A DNA stretch of 64,000 nucleotides. Source: Phoronis australis (lineage: Eukaryota; Phoronida; Phoronidae). Position 1 is the first letter of the stretch; every line of letters begins with the position of its first letter. Location: NCBI GenBank assembly GCA_002633005.1, contig NMRA01000790.1:1-64000 (forward strand). The letters run 5' to 3'. Below the pieces are notes generated by a model. The model was given only the letters and a program-made list of their open reading frames with translations, made no database searches and was not told the origin of the DNA. Both the position numbers and the translations under genes were made by a program. This document shows, one piece after another, positions 46,210 through 57,352 of the stretch.

Positions 46210-49200
46210 CCAGTCTAAGCAAGAGATGATTGTGGAGAGGATAAAGGAGATTTGGAGAAAGTCTTTTACTGCTTTACATTCATTAAAATCATAACTAATG
46301 ATTAACATGATTTCTACAGCCAAGCCCAATGTAAATTGGGAATTATATTTGAAACAGGCGTGATCACTACAATAATGATTGATCGAAAGCCCCCTCGACC
46401 CCTGGAAGCCCGCACACCAAAACCCACTGGCACACACCTCTATCCACGACGCTCTTGACCCCCTACCCGCAACCCCCTCCACCCAGTCTACAGAAACTCA
46501 ACTTGATCTAAATATAGAACAAGCGCTAACTTGCAGTACGAACTAGTTTGGCTGTGAGCAAGGCTAGTTTTTTCCTGTTTTTCAAACTGAGAGAGTTGAT
46601 TCGTTAAGTTTTTAAGCCAAAAACAGAAAAAAAACAACGGTATCAAATCAAATCAAATCAGAGACCTACTGTACCAACATTACATATCGTATCGTTCCGG
46701 GCAGGGTGTAATCGTCTCGTCTGCTCTTCGGAGAATTCCAGATTCAAGCTATTTTTGGACATGTGTAATAGGATCACGAATACTTATTTTTTTCAGTTTG
46801 AAAAAATATGAAGTGGACTAAAAAGCAATCCAGAGGTATTTTTAGTATTTTGTTAAGGAGTATACTTCACAAAAATATAATGAAAATGACAAACTATGTG
46901 TATACACGTTATTATGCTCTCTCCCTAAATTCAGTGCAACATGGTCTATAGTAGTCACTGTGGAACTATTTCCCAGGCAGCCTGGAAGCTTTATGAAAAC
47001 TGTCGTCAAAATACAGCTAGATTGTGTGCTGAGCCCCCTTAGATCCCGAAATTTCATACAGCCCGGGTAGTTCTCGTCAGCTCGTTCTTAAAGTTAAATC
47101 GACACATAAATCTAACGACCGGCGGGGGTGCTTGCAAAATCAAGAAGTCAACCGATACTCCTCTTTGTCGGTGAAGCCGTCTTCAAGTGAAATACAGCTT
47201 TGCACCAAACATAACTACTTCCGTGACAACGACAGTGAACTCACAATCCGCCATTTCTTACGCCACTTTCTGTCTTTACCACCAGTCTAGAGCCAGAGCA
47301 GATTTGTGTAGCCAAGTCTTATGCTAAAGTCACCCAATGGCGATGTATCAAAATTAGGAAATGTGAAGAAAGAGTAAGCATACCTCAATCTCAGCAGGCC
47401 GTGGGGTCAAAGGGGTTGTTGGTCATGGTTCATGGGGTTGTGGAATGTGGAGGTCGAGGGGTGTTGCAATAATCCGCATAATGTCCTAGGTGCCACTTTG
47501 GATCTGGCAACTATGAATACTACGTACTTACTCTTTTAGATTACAATCGACACTTAGTAACCTAGTGTCAGAGATTTTATTACCAGCTTCTTTGAGTTTG
47601 GGGAGAAGGGAGCGAAGATAGGGGGCAATGATAATCGCTTCGAATTAGCAGCAGTGATTTTTAAGATACTACTCATTTTATTTGTCGCTTAACGTTGACC
47701 CTCTTCATTGTTTGAATGGCAAATTTAGTTAACAACAAAAGAAGAAAAGGGACATAGGACCCATTGCAACTACTGTCTATTTGTTGAGAGACCTCAACTG
47801 CTATTGGATAGCCTGCTTGAGCAACACAATTGAACAAAATGACTTGCGTGCACCATTCCTTACCATAGTGGCTTTAATATCCCCGATAATGAAGCAAGAA
47901 GTGAACTTCTAGAATCACCTTGATTTTTGCAGAAGATGAAAAACGAATTGTGCGAAACATCTATAGACGATCAAATTAAACAAATGTATAGTGAATCAAA
48001 TAAGTCACGGGAATAATTAGTGAAAGAAACGCACTGTGAGCCAAAACGATATGTCAGTGGAAAGAATAATTTGACACTCAATATTTTAAGAAAACTGTTT
48101 GTTAATACTATTTAATAAAAGATTGGTTTAATGGGAAGTCAACGCAAATATCCTGTATGAAGTCATGGCGGATTCAGAAAAAAAACACATACCATCGTTG
48201 ACAGAATTTCACCCTGAATGCAATGTTGGTGAAGGTTTCGAGTGAAAATGAACCGGCAGTGCTACTGTGCTCATATATATTCAGTTGTTTAAAAACATGG
48301 TAAATATCCAATACAAGGCAAAATTCATCAAGTGAAGACCTTACACTGTATGTATCATTTCCCATTCCCATTATGTGTTTTCTCTCATTGCATGAAACAT
48401 ACCTGCTTTTGATATTCTAAAATTGCTGCTTTCGGTATGCAAAAACGTGACATTTTCTTCATAAACATTGAAAGCCTATCCATAAGTCCAAAGCGGTTAC
48501 TTGTGTATGAGAGTCACACTAAGGTCACATACACAAAGTTTTAAGCTGAGTCTGAAAGATGACCTCTAGAGATATGTTCTTATTTCTTTTCATTTTCTCG
48601 GGAAATAGTCCTTAATAGATAATTTCTGTAGATACATATAGTGACTACCACATGTAGGCCTACATGTAGTATGCTTACCGCATGCTGATGATATTGCAGA
48701 TATTGCAAGTGCACCAAGACAGTTATAACAACGAAAAAATTGATGAAACGAAATTATGAGGTTCAGAAACTGGGATCCTCTAGAGAGCGTTAAAAGTTGT
48801 CACATAATCTCTAAATTGTTTTTAAGATGAGCTCGAAACAGCAACCTGGGGGACTCATGCTCAACATTTTTTAGGGGCCCAGCATATAGTGAATAATATC
48901 GAAGAGTTTCTCTCTATACTAAAATTATGTGCTTTGCAAAAATGAGAGACAGAGGGAGAGGTAGAGGGAGAGGAAGAAGGAAAGGGAGATATTTGTACTT
49001 GCAAGAGAACTTCTTTCAAGCAAGTCTAATTCAACGATAAGCAAATATTTTCTTGATTTGCCGCGCAACACGTCTAGTCCCGCTGTCTAATTCGCACATG
49101 AGACTTCCAAAACTCATAACACCAAGTGGAGACAACTTCGATTCATAGGTATTAATGTGTGTAACGTTAAGTAAGTATGGATATGTATCGTATATATGTA

Positions 49201-49473
49201 TATAACCCCTTCACAGAGGACCAACATACAGCAGAGTGAAATACATACACAAAACGTACCGAGAGTGGCATAGATGAATTCTTTGCGGACATTATTCTGC
49301 TTATCAAGCGACACAAAACGAAATGAACAAACTTGACATTTCCTCGGTTTTTAGGCACTTGCATTTACCCATTCAACTATAAAAACCGCTGTCGGGCGAT
49401 TAGGGCACCTTTCATTCAACAAAAAACGCTATCTGTACATGTTTGTGTTTTGCAGGGAACATTTCATCTTTAA
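46210..49473 (+). repeat. Duplicated intron block, paralogous to about 24.6-27.99 kb
   Basis: Starting at CATTCATTAAAATCATAACT, the order of landmarks (C-rich tract, GTATCGTTCCGGGCAG, G-rich tract, AAAACGATATGTCAGTGGA, CTTCACAGAGGACCAACATA) is the same as in the 24.6-28.0 kb block. The ankyrin exon expected upstream in the A-type unit is absent. Confidence 0.8.
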
Positions 49474-50450
49474 GAGTGACTCCATATAAAAACCAACAGC
49501 TAGAGTCTATATCCAAAATGACAGATTTTTTTAAACTTAGCACATTAGTTTGGTTTGTTAAGATGTAGAAAAACCTTACTTTTTAGAATATTCATTTATT
49601 ATTTCTCTTTTGATGACCTGTAACTACATTTTGCGTCAAAATTTAGCGTCGAAGTAGGCGTGTTTGAATGCATTTTACTAAGGCGTATGGTAAGGTCAAC
49701 ACAATTGATTGATGCGAATTGAAAGGGTAATGGGTGAATAATTTAATGGCATAACTTTCAAAATCCATTTTTAAATATGTATGTCTTGATTTTGTAAGGC
49801 AAAAATGGCTATGTTGCAGGTTTTCGCTGAAGCCAGTTTCGGCCAAATTTGGAACTCTGTAGCAGCCATAACGCACCTTTCCAGAAATTGACCTTATAAT
49901 AATTTGTTCAGTCATTCCTAACCTGTTCATAATCTAAAATAAAAAATCTTGCCTCTACAGTAGTTTGTGCCTACGAAGCATTACAATCTGTCCTATTTGC
50001 ATGTTCTCAGTTGTCTCTGCAACCGATAGAGGGCTCTTGGAACATATAATTAGCTTGCAAAACACGACAGAAAAACCTTGTATTTTGAAGAAAAGGCATA
50101 CAGCATTACTAAATACCATTCACTGAAAACGACATTGATGATTATTGCTTATTACAAAAATATGTACGTAAATCTACTGGCATGCGTGCTTCTTAATGAT
50201 AGATGACACAGTAACACGAACCGTAACACGAGGACCTTGCTTTAATTCAAGACTTCGCGAGATATTGCCCTGCATTTTAAATGTGAACACGTGGTTTTGG
50301 ATAAATTTTAGAGAGGTTCTAGTGTTACTGAACTCATCGCTGCCTTACTCTTGTTTTCTATCTGCCTTGTTCAAGCCACAGGCAAAGGAAGGCACCCAAG
50401 CTGGATATGGCCCCCTGTTTAGAGCAAAAAATCCTTCAACTCGTCAATAG

Positions 50451-51927
50451 TCATTGTAACTTTGAGTTCATATTGTAATGTCCCTGCTGGTTGCTACAAA
50501 TTTTAGTCGCCACCAGTCGCCATAAATCTGGTGTTCCCCCCACTCACCGGGCACGCTAACGCTCAATATTTCTGACATTGTCATCATCAGTGGTATAAAA
50601 AGGCTGAAACGTTCCCAGTCAATAGAAAATAATTCACGAGAGACAATTTTATTAATGACTCACTCATGACAGACACGAAGTAAACAGAAGTAACGGTCTC
50701 GACTTCATAGCAAACACACTGAGTGACTGACTCTGTGGCGTAGCAAGGGGTGGTCAGTGGGGCCCAAGGTGCTCGCTATGCCACTGGACTGTCTAGTGTA
50801 ATTGCATCTCAACTGCAAACTATAATTAACTACGATAATACATATAACATATGACGAGCACGGTAAAACTCAAATTTTGATAAAAACAAGCTACTATTAA
50901 CATATCGATATCTCTGTTCCTCTTTCACTCTCATAACTGCTTTTAATTCTGTACAGCCACATTTCCACCCTCGGCTACTAGGACACATTTTGCCCCTGAC
51001 GTGGCCACCACAATTTCACAATAGACCAGCACCTGGCAATCCTCAACCACTGCCTCTCACCTAATTTGCACTCGGCCGCCACTGATTTCTGCCCCCTGAT
51101 GCTACCCATTTGACTCAAGTTGCAACTTACACTTGTTTCGGCCATGGACCATTCTGTCTCTCACAACCAAACACTAAGGCCCTGGCCACTATTCATTTGG
51201 GCCTCAGCAGCCAGTCATTCAGCCCCTGGCCAGCATCCATACTGACTTGAACTCTTCCTAGCTACCACTCATTCTCCTTCAGATGCCACCCACTTGTTTC
51301 AATTCATCCAAACCCTTATGATGTCGATATTTATTTGTGTTTCTAACAGATCACTAATTGTTAAAATGATACCAATACCTAAGAATGAACACATCTTAAG
51401 ATTTTTCATAACAAGATAATCCAACTAATAACTAAACTTCAACTTTTGTGCACTCTCAAGCACAGCTACAGACACGTGACAATATATGTACTTCCACTTT
51501 TAACTTTCCTGCCCATTTGGTTAAAAAACTTTCGTAAAAGTATCCTATAAGTTATTACCATATAGTTACTTGAGCTGAGCTGTAGATATTGTCCATTTTA
51601 TAATTCCGAGTTTTGTTCTAAATTCCCTCACTGATCGATGCGAGTGAAACAAAATTAACAATCCAAAACTGCTACAAACCAGCTGCTGACCTTCACCAAC
51701 CAGTCATAATTACCAGCAACTACACAAGACAAAGAAAGCACCAATTTCAAGAGCTTCCCATATCTTTGACTGGTTGTTATGCTACAAAACTAGGCTAAAC
51801 GTTGAGCTCATTTACCACTTCATTCAGTAAATCTGACGACGTAACAGCATCTTCAGCAGAAATAGAATCATCACCAGCATTGCTGCAGACAACCTCAAAA
51901 ATCCACCAATTTGCTATTCACTAAACA
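50451..51927. other. Non-coding interior of the 4.0-kb TTAA element
   Basis: No recognisable frame. The CCACT/CTGGCC-rich stretch at about 50960-51260 looks like a degenerate low-complexity repeat. GGCGTAGCAAGGGGTGG near 50737 resembles ends of other repeats, but no partner was found. Confidence 0.35.
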
Positions 51928-52018
51928 TCACAGGTAAACATTTTCCCAGTGGGTTTTCGTAATGTTTTCTCCATTTTGGCACTTCCGAGGGTGAACGTTT
52001 TTATCTGACTTATCTCCT

Positions 52019-52683
52019 TCATCGAATATGTTCGTCATTCGTCTCATCCACACTGTACTCTGAGGCTGCGTCAATTGACGCTCCGGTTCTTGTATCTGAA
52101 AGCATTTCTGACCACTGTCGTGCGATGTGGTCATACGTGGTATTCCTCAGTAAATGTTCGGTGTGGTTATCTAATTCTGCGTCTGTAGCAAAAAAATCGA
52201 CCAACCTTGCTGGGTACAAGGGAACTTTTGTTGAGGCTCTTCACTAGATGCAATGCCAACCTTAACTCTTCGTGTTGAAAACCCGCCATGTCTAGAGATG
52301 TGTATTTTAGAAAAATAGGTTTCCCATTTTCTCAGTATTTGTAAGAAATTACCGTCACCTACATGGAATGATTTCCACACGCAAATTCCTTGGGTGGAAT
52401 AGTGGGAATTGGGGAATGTGCTTATACCAGGAACTGAGTGTTTCGGAAAAGACTTTGTTGCATTGACTGAATATGCATACACATACATGTAACATCCCTT
52501 CACACGGCCACTGGAAAGTAATGCATCTTTCAAATCCAGAAAGTTTATGATATTGTTATCTTCGGCTACAAAGTACTTCGCATGTTGTTTGAGTGGAGCA
52601 GTCTTGCGATCACAGAGATTCTTTCCATTCTGACTGTCACTAAAGTCATATCTCGAAACAGAAATGCCGGTAGAATGTGACAA
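52019..52683 (-). pseudogene. Orphan multicopy protein family fragment with C2H2 finger, frameshifted
   Basis: From 52683 the frame encodes STGISVSRYDFSDSQNGKN, LCDRKTAPLKQHAKYF, DLKDALLSSGRVKGCYMYVY and QGICVWKSFHVGDGN. YDFS-Q-GK--CDRK and the K-A--S-G-VKGC block define a large multicopy family of unnamed proteins in corals, urchins and other invertebrates (my recollection). A C-terminal C2H2 finger begins KFPCTQQG. A 7-A run (+ 52190-52196) shifts the frame, and the finger continues in the next frame as DFFATDAELDNHTEHLLRN to a TGA near 52019. The second finger Cys reads Trp. It is decayed but recognisable, and lies inside the TTAA element. Confidence 0.72.
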
Positions 52684-52735
52684 GGCAGGAGGAGAGGATC
52701 AGAGTGGTAACATCCAGCATAACCTGACTCTTCCA

Positions 52736-52933
52736 TCACTGGTCCTGTTCAATCAGAAATTCACCGACTCGGGGTAGTACGAATCCGTACTCTGGCACAG
52801 GCCTTGCTTTGTGAGGTACTTTCCTGTATTTCAAATGTTCAGTGGTGTCTTTGACATGACTCACTAAAGCCCAAAGCTTTTGTGATAGTATTTTTTGCAG
52901 AATAAACTCTAAAGGGACATGAAGTTTGTTCAA
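52736..52933 (-). pseudogene. Upstream ORF fragment in TTAA element
   Basis: A 65-codon reverse frame, starting MNKLHVPLEFILQKILSQK and ending VLPRVGEFLIEQDQ, sits 50 bp upstream of the orphan-family frame and could be the preceding part of the same decayed protein. I recognise no domain. Confidence 0.3.
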
Positions 52934-53509
52934 ATGGTCTGTAAACTCTGCTCGTCATTTCCAAACCATTAAAATAAACAGTTTTGCAAGACAATTTTCA
53001 CTAAAGTGTAAACTTGAGGCAAGATTTTTTATTGCTCAGTCATCAAGACTAACTCTTTAACTGTATGTTCTAAACGTCCCATAAGGCTACAAGGTGTTTT
53101 ATGGCATTAAGAAGGTCACAAAAACGGCCACTAAATTAGCCCCAAAATGTGGTTTGGGGATTATCTCCCCTGTCTAGCACAACTCTCAGATTTTAATAAA
53201 TGGCACAAAATTATGCAAGGTATACGTTGGTTATTTCAGCCACCAAAATATAGTTTTTGATCTATTTTGTATGTTACTCAATTTTGTTGCTGAAAACAAT
53301 ACGATTTTTGAGACGGCTAATATGCCCAATTGTGCCACTTTGTGTTCTCATGCTCCAACGGCGAAATTAGGGGTTATTGAGTGCACAGAAATTGGCATTT
53401 GGGTTTTTGTTAGGATGCCTACCCATGTACAAAAATTAAATTGTTTTGCATTTTGACTTATAGACTGATTTTTGAAAATCTACTGTTTTTTATATGGACT
53501 GCCTCTTAA

Positions 53510-55477
53510 CTGATTTGGCTTGGACCCAGATGTCCAGCTTTGTACCCTCATGACCTGCTTTTAATCCAATTGTCCCGTGCTTTCGTTCTTGAACGTTGAC
53601 CGTGACAGCTACGCAATAGGTGTCCAAAATAAAAATGTCTCTTGTAATAAATATTGTTTTCAAGAGTCCACTTTCTTTAGTACATTGCAATCAAAAAATT
53701 AAGTTTTGTTCCACTGGGTCTTGTTTACGCTAGCATGCACTACATACATCAGGATCAAAAACATATATTTTCTGATGGAATTAGTTGATTTCTAAGCTTT
53801 TTTGAAATACCTGCACTACAAATAGCGTGATGATTTATTCACATTACACGTACCTTTCAAAACTACGTGATGGATTCCGCACACTTTCTGTTGTTTAGAA
53901 ATACTTTAATTCCAAATTCAGGATAGAATCTTGCAACAGATTATGGTATTTTTCGTAAATATTACTGCATTAAGAATATAATATGGTGTCAAACCGCTCC
54001 AAAATGCAATTAGTTATAACATATTAACATGTATAATTTTGGATGAATGCCTGACTAAATCATCCATAGCAATGTGACGGATTTATTTTCTTAATCGCTT
54101 GTGTTTGTAGGGTAGACATCTTTTGAATCAGGTGTAATGGCTTTGCTGTTTATTTTTATAAGACCTTTCTGGTTTATTTCCAATTTTATGTTAATATTTC
54201 TCGCTGCTATTTTTCATATTTTGGCAACACTCTTGGTTTTTAGAAATAATAAAAAATAATTTAGTCTCGTACTCAAAATGATAATTTATGAATTAATTTT
54301 TGCTTCTGGTATAATCGTCAAAAATGACTATGGGCTTTCTTGTGATGTGGCAATTTGGTTGAAAAATGATGGAGTTGCAAAAAGTTTTAATGCCACACAC
54401 AGGAGCAAAGGAATGCAAACAACTCTCACGCAGGCGCAGCGTGCAACCTCAGCGGCTGTGAGATTGGGGTTGGCATTTCAGGGAAAATTTTCTTTGTATT
54501 GCAGTAGCACTATTATAGCAGATTTGATTTTAACATTTGCGTCTAACCGATGCGTGGGCGTTGGTGACCCTGCCTGTCCAAAAAAACAGGATTTTTCGCT
54601 AGTAAATAACCATTTGTATGAAATGTATTCATTTAGTGGTCCCAGTTAAACAAACGTGCTTTTGATACAATAACGATCTAAGTCCCATTGGATGCATGAC
54701 GCATTATGCCCTACAAGGCATTTTTGAACTGGCAACTATAAATATTTCTTTCCCTAATTGGATTACAATCGACACAGTGTCAGGATTTTAATTTTCAACT
54801 TCTTTTCTTGAATTATTTTCATTGCTTGAATGGCAAAATTCATTCGACTACAACACATTGCAACTACTGTATGTTGAGAGGCCTCAACCTCTACTGGTTA
54901 ACCTTCTTGAGCAACACAATTGGGCAACTTGACTTACATATACATGTAAGTGGACGTCCAATTACCAGAATGATTTTTATACCCTCTCAGAAAACAGTGA
55001 AATTTAGTAGAGCTGGGCTATTGGTAGCCACTTGGGAACTGTTTCCGTGACAACCATAGCGGGCTCACAATGCGCCATTTCAGATCACGTTCTCACGCCA
55101 TTTTCTGTTTTCAATCACCATACTTGAACCAGAGCAGGCTCGCTTGTAGGTATGTCTTATGGGAAAGTCACTCAGCGAGGTAATAAGATTATAAAATATG
55201 AACAAAACAAAAAAATGCCTAAATTGCCACAGGTCGTGAGTCGAGGGAGCGTGAATCGGGAGGGGGGGTTGTCTAGGGGTGTTGTGGTCGAGGGGGTTGA
55301 GGGGACTTTAGAGAACAATCCGTAGAATACATGTATGTCCTAAAATACAAATGTCCGGTCATAATTACGCACAAATTTTGTAATCTTAAATGCAGTCCAC
55401 ACACAGGCCTATCCTAGAACAAGTAAATCCTGAAACGAGTTGCCGCTATCGTAGCTTGTAAAATGTGTGGACGCTAT
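53510..55477 (+). repeat. Duplicated intron block, paralogous to 28.0-28.75 and 31.4-33.0 kb
   Basis: Shares TGTGACAGCTACGCAATAGG-type, TGATTTATTCACATTACACG-type and G-rich landmarks with the earlier block. It lacks the equivalent of 28.8-31.3 kb, hence lacks exon A3. The 123-codon frame at 54278-54649 has no paralogous conservation and is not called. Confidence 0.7.
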
Positions 55478-55653
55478 TTAAAGGCTAATGCCACCCGATT
55501 TAATTAGTCTTTTTTACCGTCTTAATCGGTCTGGGGCCACATCGGCTCGTACACGGTCGACCTTACCTTGTCGAGAGGTGTCGCGTTAGCCTGTGAGGAA
55601 GGTAAGAAAGTCCGCAGCGACGTCAGTGGTTCGTATGCAGAGTGAATTCCGCC

Positions 55654-56013
55654 ATGGTGTGGTGTGTCGTTCCTGCCTGTTCGAACTATGAAGCGGCGAG
55701 GAAAGCGGGTACATCGTTTTTTCGATTTCCTCGAGAGCCCGAAATGCTTCGGAAGTGGCTCGCGGCAGTGAAAAATGACAAGTACGGAGTTCATACCAAG
55801 TACGAGGCCGTGAAACATCTCCGTGTCTGTGGCCGACATTTCGTGGACAGTGATTTCACTGACGAATTCCGGCTTGCCAAACAGCTCATGCCAGGGCAGA
55901 AAAAGCAACCGAGGCTGAAGTCAGATGCTGTGCCTAGTGTGTTTGCGTTCGGCAGGCAGGAAGCAAAGAAACGTGGATCAGTTGTTTCCATTATGGTGCA
56001 GTTAGCGCACTGA
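55654..56013 (+). CDS. THAP zinc-finger domain exon in TTAA element
   Basis: ATG at 55654 (preferred over 55642 because THAP domains start at the zinc finger) encodes MVWCVVPACSN, FFRFPREPEMLRKWLAAVKN, LRVCGRHFVDSDF and DAVPSVFAFG. All THAP invariants are present: C-x4-C, C-x2-H, Trp and AVPxxF. It is not a close copy of the THAP at 18197-18587. After EAKKRG the frame runs 10 codons to TGA. The first THAP exon has its donor at the matching place (KER|G), where here GT is replaced by GA, so a lost splice site is possible. Confidence 0.83.
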   Translation: MVWCVVPACSNYEAARKAGTSFFRFPREPEMLRKWLAAVKNDKYGVHTKYEAVKHLRVCGRHFVDSDFTDEFRLAKQLMPGQKKQPRLKSDAVPSVFAFGRQEAKKRGSVVSIMVQLAH

Positions 56014-56752
56014 CACCATGAGACGGTTTTCGGAACTATCCATGTGCTCCATTGTTTGTGCACGTTCACGGCGCCTCTCTAATACTTCTTGATCAGTGTA
56101 CTCTAGCTGGTTCGAACTGATATCCTGAGAAAACTAACGATCTACCTGGGAAGTCTTCGTCAGATGAGTACTCCTCCAAGTCGGGATTGCGAGTTGCCAT
56201 GTTGACGTTTATTACTAAGCGTTCTGTTTCAAAATGAATTATTCTCACCCTAACCAATACTTATATATAAAACTGAAAGAAAGTGTGTCCCATTAGATGC
56301 AATTTGTAATGCCTTTGGAGTGTTCGTGAGTGCAAATGATTTGAGAAGCCAGCAATGAATAAATCACTGCGTTACCGGCTTTAGGTGCAATAAAACTAAT
56401 TTGACCGGACACCGAGGCCGTGTGAGCGCAAGCAATTCAGTGTTTGCTGACAGAATCTGTTGTGAAACAATAACTCGATATTCCATCCCACGGCCAGGTG
56501 TTAGGGGAATCTTTGTTTACTTATACATTATTCAAATAATGATTGTCAATGTGCAGCTTCTGCCCTGGCGGTTCTGTGGCCAAACGGGAACCTGAATTCA
56601 CGGCCCCCGACGAGCAGGCCTTAGTAGATTTGCAGTTTCGTGGCTTCACCAAAATAATCACGTGCACACTACTTCTTTAGCTCACTAGTATAGTACTTTC
56701 TTGACTTCAAGCTTAGTTTCCAACTTTGGCTGGTTAGTGTTCGTGATGTCTT

Positions 56753-56863
56753 CAGTCCGGTCGCGACGGGCCTGATTGGGTTCCGAGCCACTGGCCGGGA
56801 TAACGAGTCAGTCCGGCCGCGACGGGCCTGATCGGGTTCCGAGACACTGGCCGGGATAACAAG
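56753..56863. repeat. 56-bp GC-rich tandem pair
   Basis: CAGTCCGGTCGCGACGGGCC at 56753 and CAGTCCGGCCGCGACGGGCC at 56809 start two 56-bp units that both end CTGGCCGGGATAAC. They lie in the intron-like middle of the THAP transposon. Confidence 0.9.
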
Positions 56864-57158
56864 CGTTTTTTGTGTTTAGAACTAAAAACACAAGTCTAAA
56901 CAACACAGATCTAGGTCCTACTGTCTGTATTTCACGGAAAAATACTTAGAATTTATCTCCGAACAGAACAAGAACTCCTGATACGGACCTTGGTAAATTG
57001 GACTGCCGAAATTTGTTGGCTACGGTGTGTCCAAATATCAATAAATCCGTAACAGTGAAATAAGACAACACGTTTTTATAAGAACTCGGTGTATTTTTAA
57101 GGGTTTTACATCGATGTTTGATCATTCATTGGTGTTAAACGATGAGTTCAAGCGATAA

Positions 57159-57308
57159 GCTGACACCAGTTACCCGTGTTGTGAACTGCTGAACAGACTG
57201 CGTGTGAAACCGATGACGTCAGTGGAAAATTTCATCACCTCCGTCTGCCGTCAGGTGTCAGGTAACGCAACCGTACGTGCCGCTATCGAGGAGAACTACT
57301 CGATCTAA
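57159..57308 (+). CDS. Possible C-terminal exon of the THAP element protein
   Basis: An open segment ending TAA at 57306-57308 encodes CCELLNRLRVKPMTSVENF, then ITSVCRQVSGNATV and RAAIEENYSI. The composition is protein-like and it ends 40 bp before the terminus. An acceptor could be ACACCAG (57169) or ATAAG (57159); neither has a strong pyrimidine tract. No domain recognised. Coding status is uncertain. Confidence 0.4.
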   Translation, partial: ADTSYPCCELLNRLRVKPMTSVENFITSVCRQVSGNATVRAAIEENYSI

Positions 57309-57352
57309 ATTGATACAAATTAGGTTGTTTTTTGGGTGGCATGCTCCTTTAA

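Larger units (their letters stand above)
49474..53505 (-). mobile_element. 4.0-kb TTAA-target transposon with decayed orphan-family ORF
   Basis: TTAA (49470-49473) then GAGTGACTCCATATAAAAA on the left; TTTTTTATATGGACTGCCTC then TTAA (53506-53509) on the right. The right end reverse-complemented is GAGGCAGTCCATATAAAAAA. Further in, both ends share AGTCTATA and CAAAATG, giving imperfect inverted repeats of about 50 bp. Paralogous empty sites at 20671 and 27988 have a single TTAA in the same context (ACATTTCACCTTAAAA). The GAG terminus fits the RRG rule of Kolobok elements. Its reverse strand carries ORF remains near the right end. Confidence 0.88.
55482..57348 (+). mobile_element. 1.87-kb TTAA-target transposon carrying a THAP gene
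   Basis: TTAA (55478-55481) plus AGGCTAATGCCACCC on the left; GGGTGGCATGCTCCT plus TTAA (57349-57352) on the right. Inverted repeats match at 12 of 15. The unit interrupts a duplicated intron whose paralog (about 33008) reads GGTTGTAAACTGTCTAATAA without it. A THAP exon starts 172 bp inside the left end and a C-terminal-looking frame ends 40 bp inside the right end. No DDE core lies between, so it is an internally deleted or non-autonomous relative. Confidence 0.87.

Noticed and set aside
54278-54649. 123-codon ORF
   Set aside because: Lies in duplicated intron; the copy at about 31.85-32.2 kb is not open and the composition is not protein-like.
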